NCBI GenBank assembly: GCA_017390595.1
Contig: JAFPBC010000149.1
Location: 1 to 10,278, forward strand
Direction: 5' to 3'
Origin: Selenomonadales bacterium
GTDB taxonomy: Bacteria > Bacillota > Negativicutes > RGIG982
DNA: 10,278 nucleotides
The translations under genes were made by a program, and so were the position numbers. This document shows positions 1 through 6,865 of the stretch, one piece after another. The notes beneath the pieces are model-generated. The model saw only the letters and a list, made by a program, of their open reading frames with translations, had not been told where the DNA came from and ran no database searches. Within the stretch, counting starts at the first letter, position 1. Each line of letters opens with the position of its first letter.

Positions 1-561
1 ACCGTAACGATTATCGAACAGATATTTGCAATACGCATCGTTAACAGCGATCATCGGGAACTGAAGACGCGCTTCTTCTTCAAGTGCCTTCAAACGAATA
101 ACACCTGTCGTCGTTTCTTCCGAACCACCCCATATTTCTTTTGCCTGTTCACTGCGCTCGCCATGCAAGAGTGCAACAAGGTCTCCCCCATCGTCGACGA
201 TCATGTTCGGTCTCATATCAAGAGCCTTGTTGAGATATTCGTCATACTCTTCTGCCGTACAGTTATATTTCGCGAATACGGTAACGCCTTGATCAACGAG
301 CGCCGCAACGACATCGTCTTGTGTAGAGAGCGGATTACTGCCCGTCATGATAACTTCTGCGCCCGCGTTTTTGAGAACAAGACCAAGGTATGCCGTTTTC
401 GCTTCGAGATGCATCGTAACAACGATACGTTTGCCTGTGAGCGGCTTTGTCACGCTGAGCTCATCGTTGAGTGCATTGACAACAGGCATGAAGTTTTTTA
501 CCCAGTTGATTTTATAATGACCTTCCGGTGCAAGGTTGATATCTTTGATAATGGACTGCAT
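1..561 (-). CDS. ahcY: Adenosylhomocysteinase, N-terminal 187 residues (runs off the window)
   Basis: Hydrolyses S-adenosylhomocysteine to adenosine and homocysteine, removing the inhibitory product of SAM-dependent methylation; a cytosolic NAD-dependent enzyme. The visible part carries family blocks in order: a T-M-H-L-E-x-K-T-A stretch near residue 50, GSNPLSTQDDV near 74-84, VDDGGDLV near 122-129, GGSEETTTGV near 145-154, and VNDAYCKYLFDNRYG at the window edge. The spacing fits the shorter (about 400-420 aa) bacterial/archaeal form, so roughly the second half, including most of the NAD domain, is missing. The start ATG (559-561) shares its A with the TAA stop of mtnA (TAATG overlap), and the GGAG ribosome site lies inside the last mtnA codons, so the two genes are probably translationally coupled. 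It is the third gene of an mtnP-mtnA-ahcY operon. Identification is secure. Confidence 0.95.
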   Translation of the reverse strand, partial: MQSIIKDINLAPEGHYKINWVKNFMPVVNALNDELSVTKPLTGKRIVVTMHLEAKTAYLGLVLKNAGAEVIMTGSNPLSTQDDVVAALVDQGVTVFAKYNCTAEEYDEYLNKALDMRPNMIVDDGGDLVALLHGERSEQAKEIWGGSEETTTGVIRLKALEEEARLQFPMIAVNDAYCKYLFDNRYG

Positions 562-1598
562 TACATCTTCTCCTTTTTAAATCGTGCCATCGTTTCTTTG
601 TTCGGGTTATGGATAATGCCTTTTTCCGTAATGATCGCCGCTACATACTCATGCGGAGTCACGTCAAAAGCAGGATTGAATACATCGATATCGAGCGGTG
701 CCGTCTGCACACCGTAAACGTGCTTCACTTCATCTGCATCACGCTCTTCGATCGGGATCTCGTCCCCCGACTCCATCGTCCAGTCAAACGTAGACATCGG
801 TGCCGCTACATAGAACGGAATACCATGTTCTTTCGCCAATACGGCAACGCTATATGTACCGATCTTATTCGCAACATCACCGTTGCTCGTGATACGGTCA
901 GCTCCAACGATAACAGCTTGTACTTTTTTCTGTTTCATCACCCAACCTGCCATATTGTCGGTAATGAGCGTTACAGGAATACCGTCTTCGTTGAGCTCCC
1001 ATGCCGTAAGACGCGCACCTTGCAAAAGAGGTCTCGTCTCATCAGCGAATACACGCACAACATGACCTTCCGCATGTGCCTGACGGATAACGCCGAGTGC
1101 CGTACCATATGCGACCGTAGCAAGCGCCCCCGCATTACAATGCGTCAAAATAGATACAGGCTCGGTAAACAGTGTCGCACCATGTTCGGACATACTGCGA
1201 TTCACTTCACGGTCGAGTTCTTCGATAACTTTCGCTTCTTCTTCTAATTTGACCGCAACAGCATCGTTTGCCATATCAGCATCGCACGCATCGAGACATG
1301 CCATCATGCGGTCGATCGCCCAGAACAGATTGACTGCTGTCGGTCTGGTCTGACGCAATTCTTCTGCGATCACAGCTACTTTCTCACGAAAATCCGCATC
1401 TTTAACGACTTCCTGCGCACCAAGCACGACGCCGTATGCTGCCGCCGCACCGATAGCCGGCGCACCGCGCACCTCCAAACGTTTGATCGCAAGACCTACG
1501 CGACGATAATCTTGACAATGAATATACTCAAGAGCTTTCGGCAATTTAGTTTGGTCTAACAGCTCAAGGCTGTCACCGTTCCAACGCATCGATTCCAC
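561..1598 (-). CDS. mtnA: S-methyl-5-thioribose-1-phosphate isomerase
   Basis: Converts 5-methylthioribose-1-phosphate to 5-methylthioribulose-1-phosphate, the second step of MTA salvage. The protein is 345 aa, full length for the family. Diagnostic blocks are RGAPAIGAAAAYG (44-56), ILTHCNAGALAT (150-161) with the catalytic-type Cys154, VFADETRPLLQGARLTAWEL (183-202), and VGADRITSNGDVANKIGT (231-248) with the catalytic-type Asp234. This distinguishes it from the related eIF2B alpha/beta/delta subunits. The start is GTG at 1596-1598: GGAGGAGG lies about 9 nt upstream of it, whereas the ATG three codons in (1587-1589) would be about 18 nt away. It starts 4 bp after the mtnP stop and overlaps ahcY by one base. 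In an anaerobe the oxygen-dependent steps of the classic methionine salvage pathway are unlikely, so the product may go to a class II aldolase (DHAP shunt) encoded elsewhere; that last point is inference. Confidence 0.96.
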   Translation of the reverse strand: MESMRWNGDSLELLDQTKLPKALEYIHCQDYRRVGLAIKRLEVRGAPAIGAAAAYGVVLGAQEVVKDADFREKVAVIAEELRQTRPTAVNLFWAIDRMMACLDACDADMANDAVAVKLEEEAKVIEELDREVNRSMSEHGATLFTEPVSILTHCNAGALATVAYGTALGVIRQAHAEGHVVRVFADETRPLLQGARLTAWELNEDGIPVTLITDNMAGWVMKQKKVQAVIVGADRITSNGDVANKIGTYSVAVLAKEHGIPFYVAAPMSTFDWTMESGDEIPIEERDADEVKHVYGVQTAPLDIDVFNPAFDVTPHEYVAAIITEKGIIHNPNKETMARFKKEKM

Positions 1599-1602
1599 TT
1601 AC

Positions 1603-2409
1603 TTATTCCTCCTCCAAACGAAATCCGCCATACTCGCGCATCGCTCTGCGGCACAAACAGTCCGTATGCGAAACATCTATCATGTCGATCGTTTTCATGA
1701 TAAGTCGTTTGATATTCTCTGCATTCTGCGCCATCGTCTCTACGACCTCACCATGCGTCAACGGATTCGGCGAGATACCTGCCGCAAAGTTCGTTACCAT
1801 CGACACGGTCGAATAGCACATTTCTGCTTCTCGCGCAAGCGTAGCTTCGGGGATATTCGTCATACCAACGAGATCACCGCCGAGTTTTTCGAACATCTTG
1901 ATCTCTGCAGGCGACTCAAAACGCGGGCCTTCCGTACAAACATACGTTCCCGTTTCATGCACAGAGATACCAAGCTCTTCGCTGGCTTCTTTGACGATAT
2001 TACGAAGATACGGACAATACGGCTCCGTTACATCAAGATGTGCAACACCACGCCAACCGCCTTCATAAAAACTCGTTACGCGTGATTTTGTAAAGTCGAG
2101 GAACTGGTCGACAATAACGAAATCGCCCGGTTTCATATCACGATTGAGAGAACCGACAGCCGTTGTCGCAACGATATGCTCAACGCCGATCTTTTTCATC
2201 GCCCAGATATTGGCACGATAGTTGATCAAATGCGGAGGGATCGAATGTTTGCTTCCGTGACGTGGAATGAAAGCAACCGTTTTCCCGTTATAATCCCCTG
2301 TTTTGAACGTCACATCACCATACGGCGTCGTCACCGTCTGCTCCGACAAATTCGTCAACATACTGGGATCATAGACACCAGTACCGCCGATAATTGCTAT
2401 TTTAATCAT
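1603..2409 (-). CDS. mtnP: MTA phosphorylase-family enzyme; probably a 6-oxopurine (methylthioinosine-type) nucleoside phosphorylase
   Basis: Phosphorolytic cleavage of a 5'-methylthio-purine nucleoside gives methylthioribose-1-phosphate for MtnA. 268 aa from ATG 2407-2409. Visible motifs: IGGTGVYD (7-14), phosphate-site PRHGSKHSIPPHLINYRAN (49-67), VGSLNRDMKPGDFVIVDQF (85-103), CTEGPRFESPAEI (158-170), and GDLVGMTNIPEATLAREAEMC (178-198). In the base-binding strand the sequence is VTNFAAG (205-211): Asn207 and Ala209 sit where human MTAP has Asp220 and Asp222. Asn there is typical of enzymes using 6-oxopurines, so the substrate may be methylthioinosine, inosine or guanosine and not MTA. A CxC (251, 253) lies near the C terminus. 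An upstream in-frame GTG (2419-2421) is less likely because AAAGGA nearly abuts it; from the chosen ATG that site is about 13 nt away. First gene of the mtnP-mtnA-ahcY operon. Confidence 0.88.
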   Translation of the reverse strand: MIKIAIIGGTGVYDPSMLTNLSEQTVTTPYGDVTFKTGDYNGKTVAFIPRHGSKHSIPPHLINYRANIWAMKKIGVEHIVATTAVGSLNRDMKPGDFVIVDQFLDFTKSRVTSFYEGGWRGVAHLDVTEPYCPYLRNIVKEASEELGISVHETGTYVCTEGPRFESPAEIKMFEKLGGDLVGMTNIPEATLAREAEMCYSTVSMVTNFAAGISPNPLTHGEVVETMAQNAENIKRLIMKTIDMIDVSHTDCLCRRAMREYGGFRLEEE

Positions 2410-2450
2410 GCGAAAACTCACATCCTTTTGCGATTTTTACCTAATAATTT

Positions 2451-2479
2451 ATTATACACCAAATCACGCAGAAAATATA
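2451..2479 (-). promoter_or_regulatory. Predicted promoter of the mtnP-mtnA-ahcY operon
   Basis: A perfect TATAAT -10 hexamer reads on the minus strand at 2451-2456, about 42 bp before the mtnP start. At 17-bp spacing the -35 position (2474-2479) reads TATATT, which is poor, so an activator or a different spacing may be needed. No SAM-type riboswitch or terminator fits in the short leader. Prediction from hexamer match and position only. Confidence 0.5.
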
Positions 2480-2502
2480 TAGGCGAAAACGTTTCCCCGC
2501 AC

Positions 2503-2621
2503 TTATCCACATCTGCATCCCGCTTTATCCACACACATTTTAACTTGTTATAATTATATTTATAAAAAGTAGGAGGATATCCACAACTCTATCCCGAATA
2601 TACTGCTTATCAAGTGGATAA
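2503..2621. promoter_or_regulatory. Cluster of four DnaA boxes between mtnP and the recombinase gene
   Basis: Two perfect TTATCCACA 9-mers are at 2503-2511 and 2525-2533, 22 bp apart (about two helical turns) and in the same orientation. ATATCCACA (one mismatch) is at 2577-2585, same orientation, and the inverse AGTGGATAA (complement TTATCCACT, one mismatch) is at 2613-2621. A very AT-rich stretch (about 2534-2570) lies between boxes 2 and 3. Box 2 overlaps the -35 position of the predicted recombinase promoter; boxes 3 and 4 fall in its 5' leader. Clusters of this kind occur at origins and at DnaA-regulated or DnaA-titrating sites in Firmicutes. No dnaA, dnaN or replication initiator gene is present in the window, so a chromosomal regulatory or titration site is more likely than an origin. 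The boxes are seen directly; their role is inference. Confidence 0.7.
2526..2554 (+). promoter_or_regulatory. Predicted extended -10 promoter of the tyrosine recombinase
   Basis: TGTTATAAT at 2546-2554 is a perfect -10 hexamer preceded by the TGn extension. The -35 position at 17-bp spacing (2526-2531, TATCCA) is weak and lies inside the second DnaA box. Initiation would fall near 2561, leaving a leader of about 100 nt before the recombinase start. Confidence 0.55.
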
Positions 2622-2661
2622 CTTACAGCACTCCATTTTCTATTTTAGGAGGCCTTGTCTT

Positions 2662-3645
2662 ATGAATCGCAAAAAGCAATACTCCCTCCCCACCTTCTCC
2701 GATCTGCCAAAAGCGGCTGATGCCCTTACCGAAGAAGAATTCCTCGCAGACCCATTTCCATATATGAAGCTGACGACACGATCCAAAAATCCTTCCAAAG
2801 ATACCGAGGCAACGTATCGCTCGCATATGAATCAATTTCTCACTTGGTGCAGAGAGCTTGATTGTTCGCCATTCATCTTGACGAAGGAACAATTATCATA
2901 TTTCCGCGACTGGCTGCTGAACTGCGGCCTCAAGCCCGCGACCGTCGCTTTGAAATTGACCGTCATCCGACATTTCTACACGACAGCTATTTCCTACGGC
3001 TTCACATCATCCAACCCTGCGCTTCGTTTGGCAATAAAATCACCCGCCGAAAAAGCTCCTCCCAAAAAATCGTTGACAGCAGAAGAAGTATCCCACCTAT
3101 TCTCTATTTTTCCCGAAGAGGATTCTACACGAGTACTTCGCGACAAGCTTCTCCTATCTTTCATGGTACTTGAAGGGCTTCGCATCGTCGAGCTTCATGA
3201 GATGAACGAAAGCGACATCAACCTCTCACTTCGCTCTATCCGCATCGATAGACAGATCATTTACCCGAGAGATGATACATTCACACTCTTGTCTCGCTAT
3301 CTTACATCAAAAGAAGTACACTCTCCCGACAAAAACGGAGCGACTCCTGTATTTACCGTGCTGGGCAATAACAATCGCGGCAACCGTATGTCACGCCAGT
3401 CGATCCGCGATGCAGTAAACGACATTCTTGATAAAGCAGGACTAAAAGAGCAAGGCATCACTTGCCATACACTCAGACATACTTGCGGAGCACTCCTCTT
3501 TCAAGCAACAGGGAACCTCGACCTTGTACAACAGACGATGCGCCACAAAGACAAACAACTTCTCGCTACATACCAGACTCCCCCATCCGATGTCCCTATT
3601 CGTCATACTACTTTGTTGCAGATAGATACATCAGGCAAAAAATAA
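2662..3645 (+). CDS. Tyrosine recombinase / phage-type integrase family protein
   Basis: Site-specific DNA strand exchange through a covalent phosphotyrosine intermediate is the family role. 327 aa from ATG 2662, chosen because TAGGAGG (2646-2652) lies 9 nt upstream; an in-frame GTG at 2614 has no ribosome site and sits in a DnaA box. The N-terminal SAM-like core-binding domain spans about 45-125. The catalytic domain (about 135-310) has Arg174 (LEGLRIVEL), His269 and Arg272 (HTLRH), His295 (MRHKD) and nucleophile Tyr304 (ATYQ), with the usual 9-residue step from His295 to Tyr304. The beta-hairpin lysine, normally in a GKGxK motif, is not recognisable: that region (192-205) reads S-I-R-I-D-R-Q-I-I-Y-P-R-D-D. 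It is the only plus-strand gene, flanked by metabolic operons, with no excisionase, phage gene or tRNA beside it. It could be a chromosomal Xer-like recombinase or a relic of an element; the target site is unknown. Confidence 0.9.
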   Translation: MNRKKQYSLPTFSDLPKAADALTEEEFLADPFPYMKLTTRSKNPSKDTEATYRSHMNQFLTWCRELDCSPFILTKEQLSYFRDWLLNCGLKPATVALKLTVIRHFYTTAISYGFTSSNPALRLAIKSPAEKAPPKKSLTAEEVSHLFSIFPEEDSTRVLRDKLLLSFMVLEGLRIVELHEMNESDINLSLRSIRIDRQIIYPRDDTFTLLSRYLTSKEVHSPDKNGATPVFTVLGNNNRGNRMSRQSIRDAVNDILDKAGLKEQGITCHTLRHTCGALLFQATGNLDLVQQTMRHKDKQLLATYQTPPSDVPIRHTTLLQIDTSGKK

Positions 3646-3677
3646 AAAAGACATCTCTATCAAGAGATGTCTTTTTT
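3644..3677. terminator. Bidirectional intrinsic terminator between the recombinase gene and dapA
   Basis: A perfect inverted repeat: A6 + GACATCTCT (3644-3658), loop ATCA (3659-3662), AGAGATGTC + T6 (3663-3677). The nine-base-pair core is flanked by an A-run and a T-run, giving a U-tract on either strand. It overlaps the last two bases of the recombinase stop codon and lies 9 bp from the dapA stop, so it can end both convergent transcripts. Confidence 0.92.
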
Positions 3678-3686
3678 ATTTTTATC

Positions 3687-4562
3687 TTATTGAATCGTCG
3701 CAAGAACCGCTTTCAATTTTGCTACGACTGCATCATCGGCAGCTGTAAGCGGAAGACGGAGCGGACCTGCCGGGAGACCTAAGAGGCCGACCGAAGTTTT
3801 GACCGGAATCGGATTCGTAACGATGAACATCGCTTTGAATACCGGAAGGATCGAGAGGTTGATCTCCTGCGCTTTTTTGATGTCGCCTGCTAAGAATGCC
3901 TGGATCATAGCCTGGATCTGATTACCGACCACATGACCGGCTACGCTGACGATACCTTCACCACCGACCGCAAGAAGAGGAAGCGTCATCGCATCATCAC
4001 CGCTGTATACTTTGAAGTCAGCAGGTGTTACGCGAATGATCTCCGTTGCCTGTTCAATGTTGCCGCTTGCTTCTTTGATCGCTACGATATTTGGGATCTC
4101 AGCAAGACGCGCAACCGTTTCCGGCGCAATGTTAGATGCCGTACGACCCGGCACATTGTAGAGCATGATCGGAAGCGAAGTTGCTTCTGCGATCGTTTTG
4201 AAATGTTGATAGAAACCTTCTTGCGTCGGTTTGTTGTAGTACGGACCGACTACAAGCGCACCATGAACGCCGACTTTTTCCGCAGCCTGCGTAAATTTGA
4301 CCGAAGCCATCGTATCATTCGAGCCCGTGCCCGCGATAACAGATGCACGATCCCCGACTGCTTCAAGTACTACTTCAAATAATTTCAATTTTTCTTCAGC
4401 CGTCATCGTTGCAGCTTCACCTGTACTGCCCGCAACGACCAAGCCGTCCGAACCGTTTGCCACTAAGTGACGAGCCAATTCTGCCGCGCCTTCATAATTC
4501 ACACTGCCGTCTTCATGGAACGGTGTGACCATCGCAGTTATAACACGACCAAAATCTTTCAT
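3687..4562 (-). CDS. dapA: 4-hydroxy-tetrahydrodipicolinate synthase
   Basis: Condenses pyruvate with aspartate-4-semialdehyde, the committed step of the diaminopimelate/lysine pathway. 291 aa, standard length, a single TIM barrel. The Schiff-base lysine is Lys163 (AIKEASGN); Tyr135 lies in LYNVPGRT with substrate-carboxylate Arg140; Tyr108/Tyr109 occur in PYYNKP. The substrate-loop motif is GSTGEA (45-50), with Ser46 where most DapA proteins have Thr (GTTGE). The start is ATG 4560-4562 with AAAGGTGG 8 nt upstream; an in-frame GTG four codons earlier lies inside that ribosome site and is rejected. It is the last gene of the dapB-asd-aspartokinase-dapA operon, 23 bp after the kinase stop, and should therefore be controlled by the lysine riboswitch. 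The Arg140 motif and operon context favour DapA over N-acetylneuraminate lyase or keto-deoxy-sugar aldolases. Confidence 0.97.
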   Translation of the reverse strand: MKDFGRVITAMVTPFHEDGSVNYEGAAELARHLVANGSDGLVVAGSTGEAATMTAEEKLKLFEVVLEAVGDRASVIAGTGSNDTMASVKFTQAAEKVGVHGALVVGPYYNKPTQEGFYQHFKTIAEATSLPIMLYNVPGRTASNIAPETVARLAEIPNIVAIKEASGNIEQATEIIRVTPADFKVYSGDDAMTLPLLAVGGEGIVSVAGHVVGNQIQAMIQAFLAGDIKKAQEINLSILPVFKAMFIVTNPIPVKTSVGLLGLPAGPLRLPLTAADDAVVAKLKAVLATIQ

Positions 4563-4585
4563 TTTATTTCCCACCTTTGCAAAAA

Positions 4586-5794
4586 TTAAAGAGAAAGTCT
4601 AAATTTCCTATGCAAAACGGTAACCGCTTTGGCTAGATCTTCTGTTTTTATAAGTGCCGATATCGTAGTATGGGAATCGACCGTTTGAAGCACTTCTACA
4701 TTTTCTTCTTGAAGTGCCTCCATGAAGTTCGCCATTACACCCGGAACACCGCGCATCCCGCCACCAACGATCGTGACTTTGGCGCAATCGGATTGTGCAT
4801 ACAATTGGCACGGGAACGATCCAAGAAGTTTCACCGTCTTTTCGGCACATCCATCAGGCACCGTGAAGAGTATCCTCTCCGCGCAAACATTGATCATATC
4901 CGCGCTGACGCCGTTCTTTCCAAGCTCACGGAAGATATGTGCCGCTACGAGCGGTTCTTGCTTCGCGATCAGCCTGATCTGAGCAAGCCCCGCAACATAC
5001 GCGACACTCGTCACAGTCTGATCTTCGATATTCGTTTCCATTTCCGCGATCTGATTCGTAATAAGCGTTCCCGCATCATCCGAGAATGTCGAACGAATCA
5101 CGAGCGGAATATTTTTTTGCATCGCGATCTCTACCGCACGCGGATGGATGACCTTCGCCCCTTGTTCCGCCATCTGGCAGACTTCTTGATACGTCGTCAC
5201 CGACAAAAGTCTTGCCTCCGATACGAGTTTCGGGTCGGCAGTCATGATACCTGCCACGTCAGTATATATCTCGATCTTTTCGGCATCAAGTGCATTACCG
5301 AGTGCAGCCGCAGTCGTATCACTGCCACCACGACCAAGCGTCGTATGCGCCCCCTCCCGGGTAACGCCTTGGAATCCGCAAACGACAGGAACGATGCCTT
5401 GCTTTAAGAAAGATTGAAGCACCGTTGTCTGCACTTTTACGATACGCGCATTCGAAAAATTATCATCGGTAATGATCCCGGCTTGCCCGCCCGTCAGCGT
5501 TACAGACGGTATCCCCATCGCCGTAAGAGTCGCCGTCATCATAACAGCAGAAATAATTTCACCACAATACATCATTTGGTCCAGTTCTCGTTCCGACGCG
5601 TTGGGATTACATGATCTTACCAATCTGATCAACGTATCTGTCGCATACGGAGCACCGTTACGCCCCATAGCCGACACAACAACGACAGGAAGATATCCCG
5701 CATCACGCGCAAGAGAGACTTTTTTCGCGGCACATGCTCGCGTCTCATCAGTCGCGACCGATGTCCCACCAAATTTTTGTATCAATATACGCAA
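4586..5794 (-). CDS. dapG: Aspartate kinase with two C-terminal ACT domains (DapG-like)
   Basis: Phosphorylates aspartate to aspartyl-4-phosphate, the entry step to lysine, threonine and methionine synthesis. 402 aa. The kinase domain is about 1-250: KFGGTS (7-12), VVSAMGR (39-45), YCGE (76-79), LGRGGSDT (153-160), and YTDVAGIMTADPK (177-189). Two ACT regulatory domains follow (about 262-335 and 338-402), where lysine or another end product would bind. The start is TTG 5792-5794: GAGGTG lies 8 nt upstream and the protein begins R-I-L-I-Q-K-F-G-G-T-S as expected; no ATG is available nearby. The ribosome site touches the asd stop codon (TGAGGTG), 12 bp before the start, so translation is probably coupled to asd. 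Order asd-kinase-dapA matches asd-dapG-dapA of Bacillus subtilis, which is why the symbol is offered; which amino acid inhibits it cannot be read from the sequence. Confidence 0.93.
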   Translation of the reverse strand: MRILIQKFGGTSVATDETRACAAKKVSLARDAGYLPVVVVSAMGRNGAPYATDTLIRLVRSCNPNASERELDQMMYCGEIISAVMMTATLTAMGIPSVTLTGGQAGIITDDNFSNARIVKVQTTVLQSFLKQGIVPVVCGFQGVTREGAHTTLGRGGSDTTAAALGNALDAEKIEIYTDVAGIMTADPKLVSEARLLSVTTYQEVCQMAEQGAKVIHPRAVEIAMQKNIPLVIRSTFSDDAGTLITNQIAEMETNIEDQTVTSVAYVAGLAQIRLIAKQEPLVAAHIFRELGKNGVSADMINVCAERILFTVPDGCAEKTVKLLGSFPCQLYAQSDCAKVTIVGGGMRGVPGVMANFMEALQEENVEVLQTVDSHTTISALIKTEDLAKAVTVLHRKFRLSL

Positions 5795-5806
5795 TGTTTA
5801 TACACC

Positions 5807-6838
5807 TCAAACCAACTCATGAGCGATCATGTACTCTGCGATCTGCAAAGCATTGAGAGCCGCGCCTTTGCGGATCTGGTCACCAACTACCCACAAGTTT
5901 AATCCGTTAGCTACCGATTTATCCGGACGGACACGACCTACGAATACTTCGTCTTTATCAGACGTGTAGAGCGGCATCGGATAGAGCTGTTCTGCCGGAT
6001 CGTCTTCTACGATAACACCCGGGAATGCAGCAAGCAATTCTCTCGCTTTGTCCGCACTGATCTCTTTTTCGAATTCGAGGTTGATCGATTCGGAGTGGCT
6101 TCTGTATACCGGCACACGAACCGTCGTAGGCGAAATACCGATCGTGTAATCGTTCAAAATTTTATGTGTTTCGTGAACCATTTTCATTTCTTCTTTCGTG
6201 TAATCGTCTTCTACGAATACATCGATATGCGGCAACAAGTTGAACGCGATCTGATAATGTTTCGGCTGGCTTGCACCCGGGAAGATGTTGCACTGAACTT
6301 CTTCACCTTTTACGATAGCGTTTACCTGTGCTTCGAGTTCTTCAAGACCTTCTTTGCCTGCACCCGATACAGCCTGATACGTCGATACAACGATACGTTT
6401 GATCTTAGCATAATCATGGAGCGGTTTGAGTGCCATTACCATGATGATCGTCGAGCAGTTCGGATTTGCAATGATACCTTTATGTTCTTTGATCGCTTCC
6501 GGATTTACTTCGGGAACGATGAGCGGTACATTCGGATCCATACGGAACGCACTCGAGTTATCGATAACGACTGCACCATGTTTTACAGCAGCAGGAGCGA
6601 ACGTTTTGCTTGCGGAACCACCTGCGAAAAGCGCGATCTCTACACCTTTGAACGAATCATCGGTAGCTTCTTCTACAGTATATTCTTTTCCCATGAAAGT
6701 GATTTTTTTACCCGCGGAACGTTTCGACGCGAGCATTTTCAATTCGCCGAACGGAAAATTACGTTCTTCCATCAAACGCAAGAATTCTTGACCTACTGCA
6801 CCTGTTGCGCCCAAAATTGCTACACTATATTTTCTCAT
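5807..6838 (-). CDS. asd: Aspartate-semialdehyde dehydrogenase
   Basis: Reduces aspartyl-4-phosphate to aspartate-4-semialdehyde with NADPH, supplying DapA and the homoserine branch. 343 aa. The N-terminal Rossmann motif is AILGATGAVGQEFL (7-20). The active-site nucleophile is Cys128 in ANPNCSTI, followed by YQAVSGAGKEG (154-164), substrate Arg241 and catalytic-type His248 in RVPVYRSHSE. C-terminal VGRVRPD and NLWVVGDQIRKGAA blocks are intact. ATG 6836-6838 has AAGGGAG about 9 nt upstream. It starts 27 bp after the dapB stop, and its own stop overlaps the ribosome site of the aspartate kinase. Nothing appears missing or altered. Confidence 0.97.
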   Translation of the reverse strand: MRKYSVAILGATGAVGQEFLRLMEERNFPFGELKMLASKRSAGKKITFMGKEYTVEEATDDSFKGVEIALFAGGSASKTFAPAAVKHGAVVIDNSSAFRMDPNVPLIVPEVNPEAIKEHKGIIANPNCSTIIMVMALKPLHDYAKIKRIVVSTYQAVSGAGKEGLEELEAQVNAIVKGEEVQCNIFPGASQPKHYQIAFNLLPHIDVFVEDDYTKEEMKMVHETHKILNDYTIGISPTTVRVPVYRSHSESINLEFEKEISADKARELLAAFPGVIVEDDPAEQLYPMPLYTSDKDEVFVGRVRPDKSVANGLNLWVVGDQIRKGAALNALQIAEYMIAHELV

Positions 6839-6865
6839 TATGTATCTCTCCCTTATTAAGAATAA

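Noticed and set aside
2410..2421. GTG 2419-2421 as the mtnP start
   Set aside because: The AAAGGA site nearly abuts it, and family members begin at the M-I-K-I-A-I-I-G-G segment.
2485..2498. Possible CcpA cre-like palindrome around AAACGTTT (2487-2494) upstream of mtnP
   Set aside because: Only the 8-bp centre is symmetric and three consensus cre positions mismatch; too weak to annotate.
2503..2621. Replication origin at the DnaA-box cluster
   Set aside because: There are only four boxes and no dnaA, dnaN, rep or other oriC-neighbour genes; a regulatory or titration site fits better, although oriC cannot be strictly excluded from the window alone.
2614..2661. GTG at 2614 as an earlier in-frame start for the recombinase
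   Set aside because: It has no ribosome site, lies inside a DnaA box, and the added 16 residues do not look like family sequence; ATG 2662 has TAGGAGG at 9 nt.
4670..5407. Long plus-strand open frame opposite the aspartate kinase (similar ones at 609-1247, 6095-6859 and 7049-7699)
   Set aside because: These are Arg/His/Cys-rich antisense translations of clearly real minus-strand genes, with no ribosome sites or recognisable domains.
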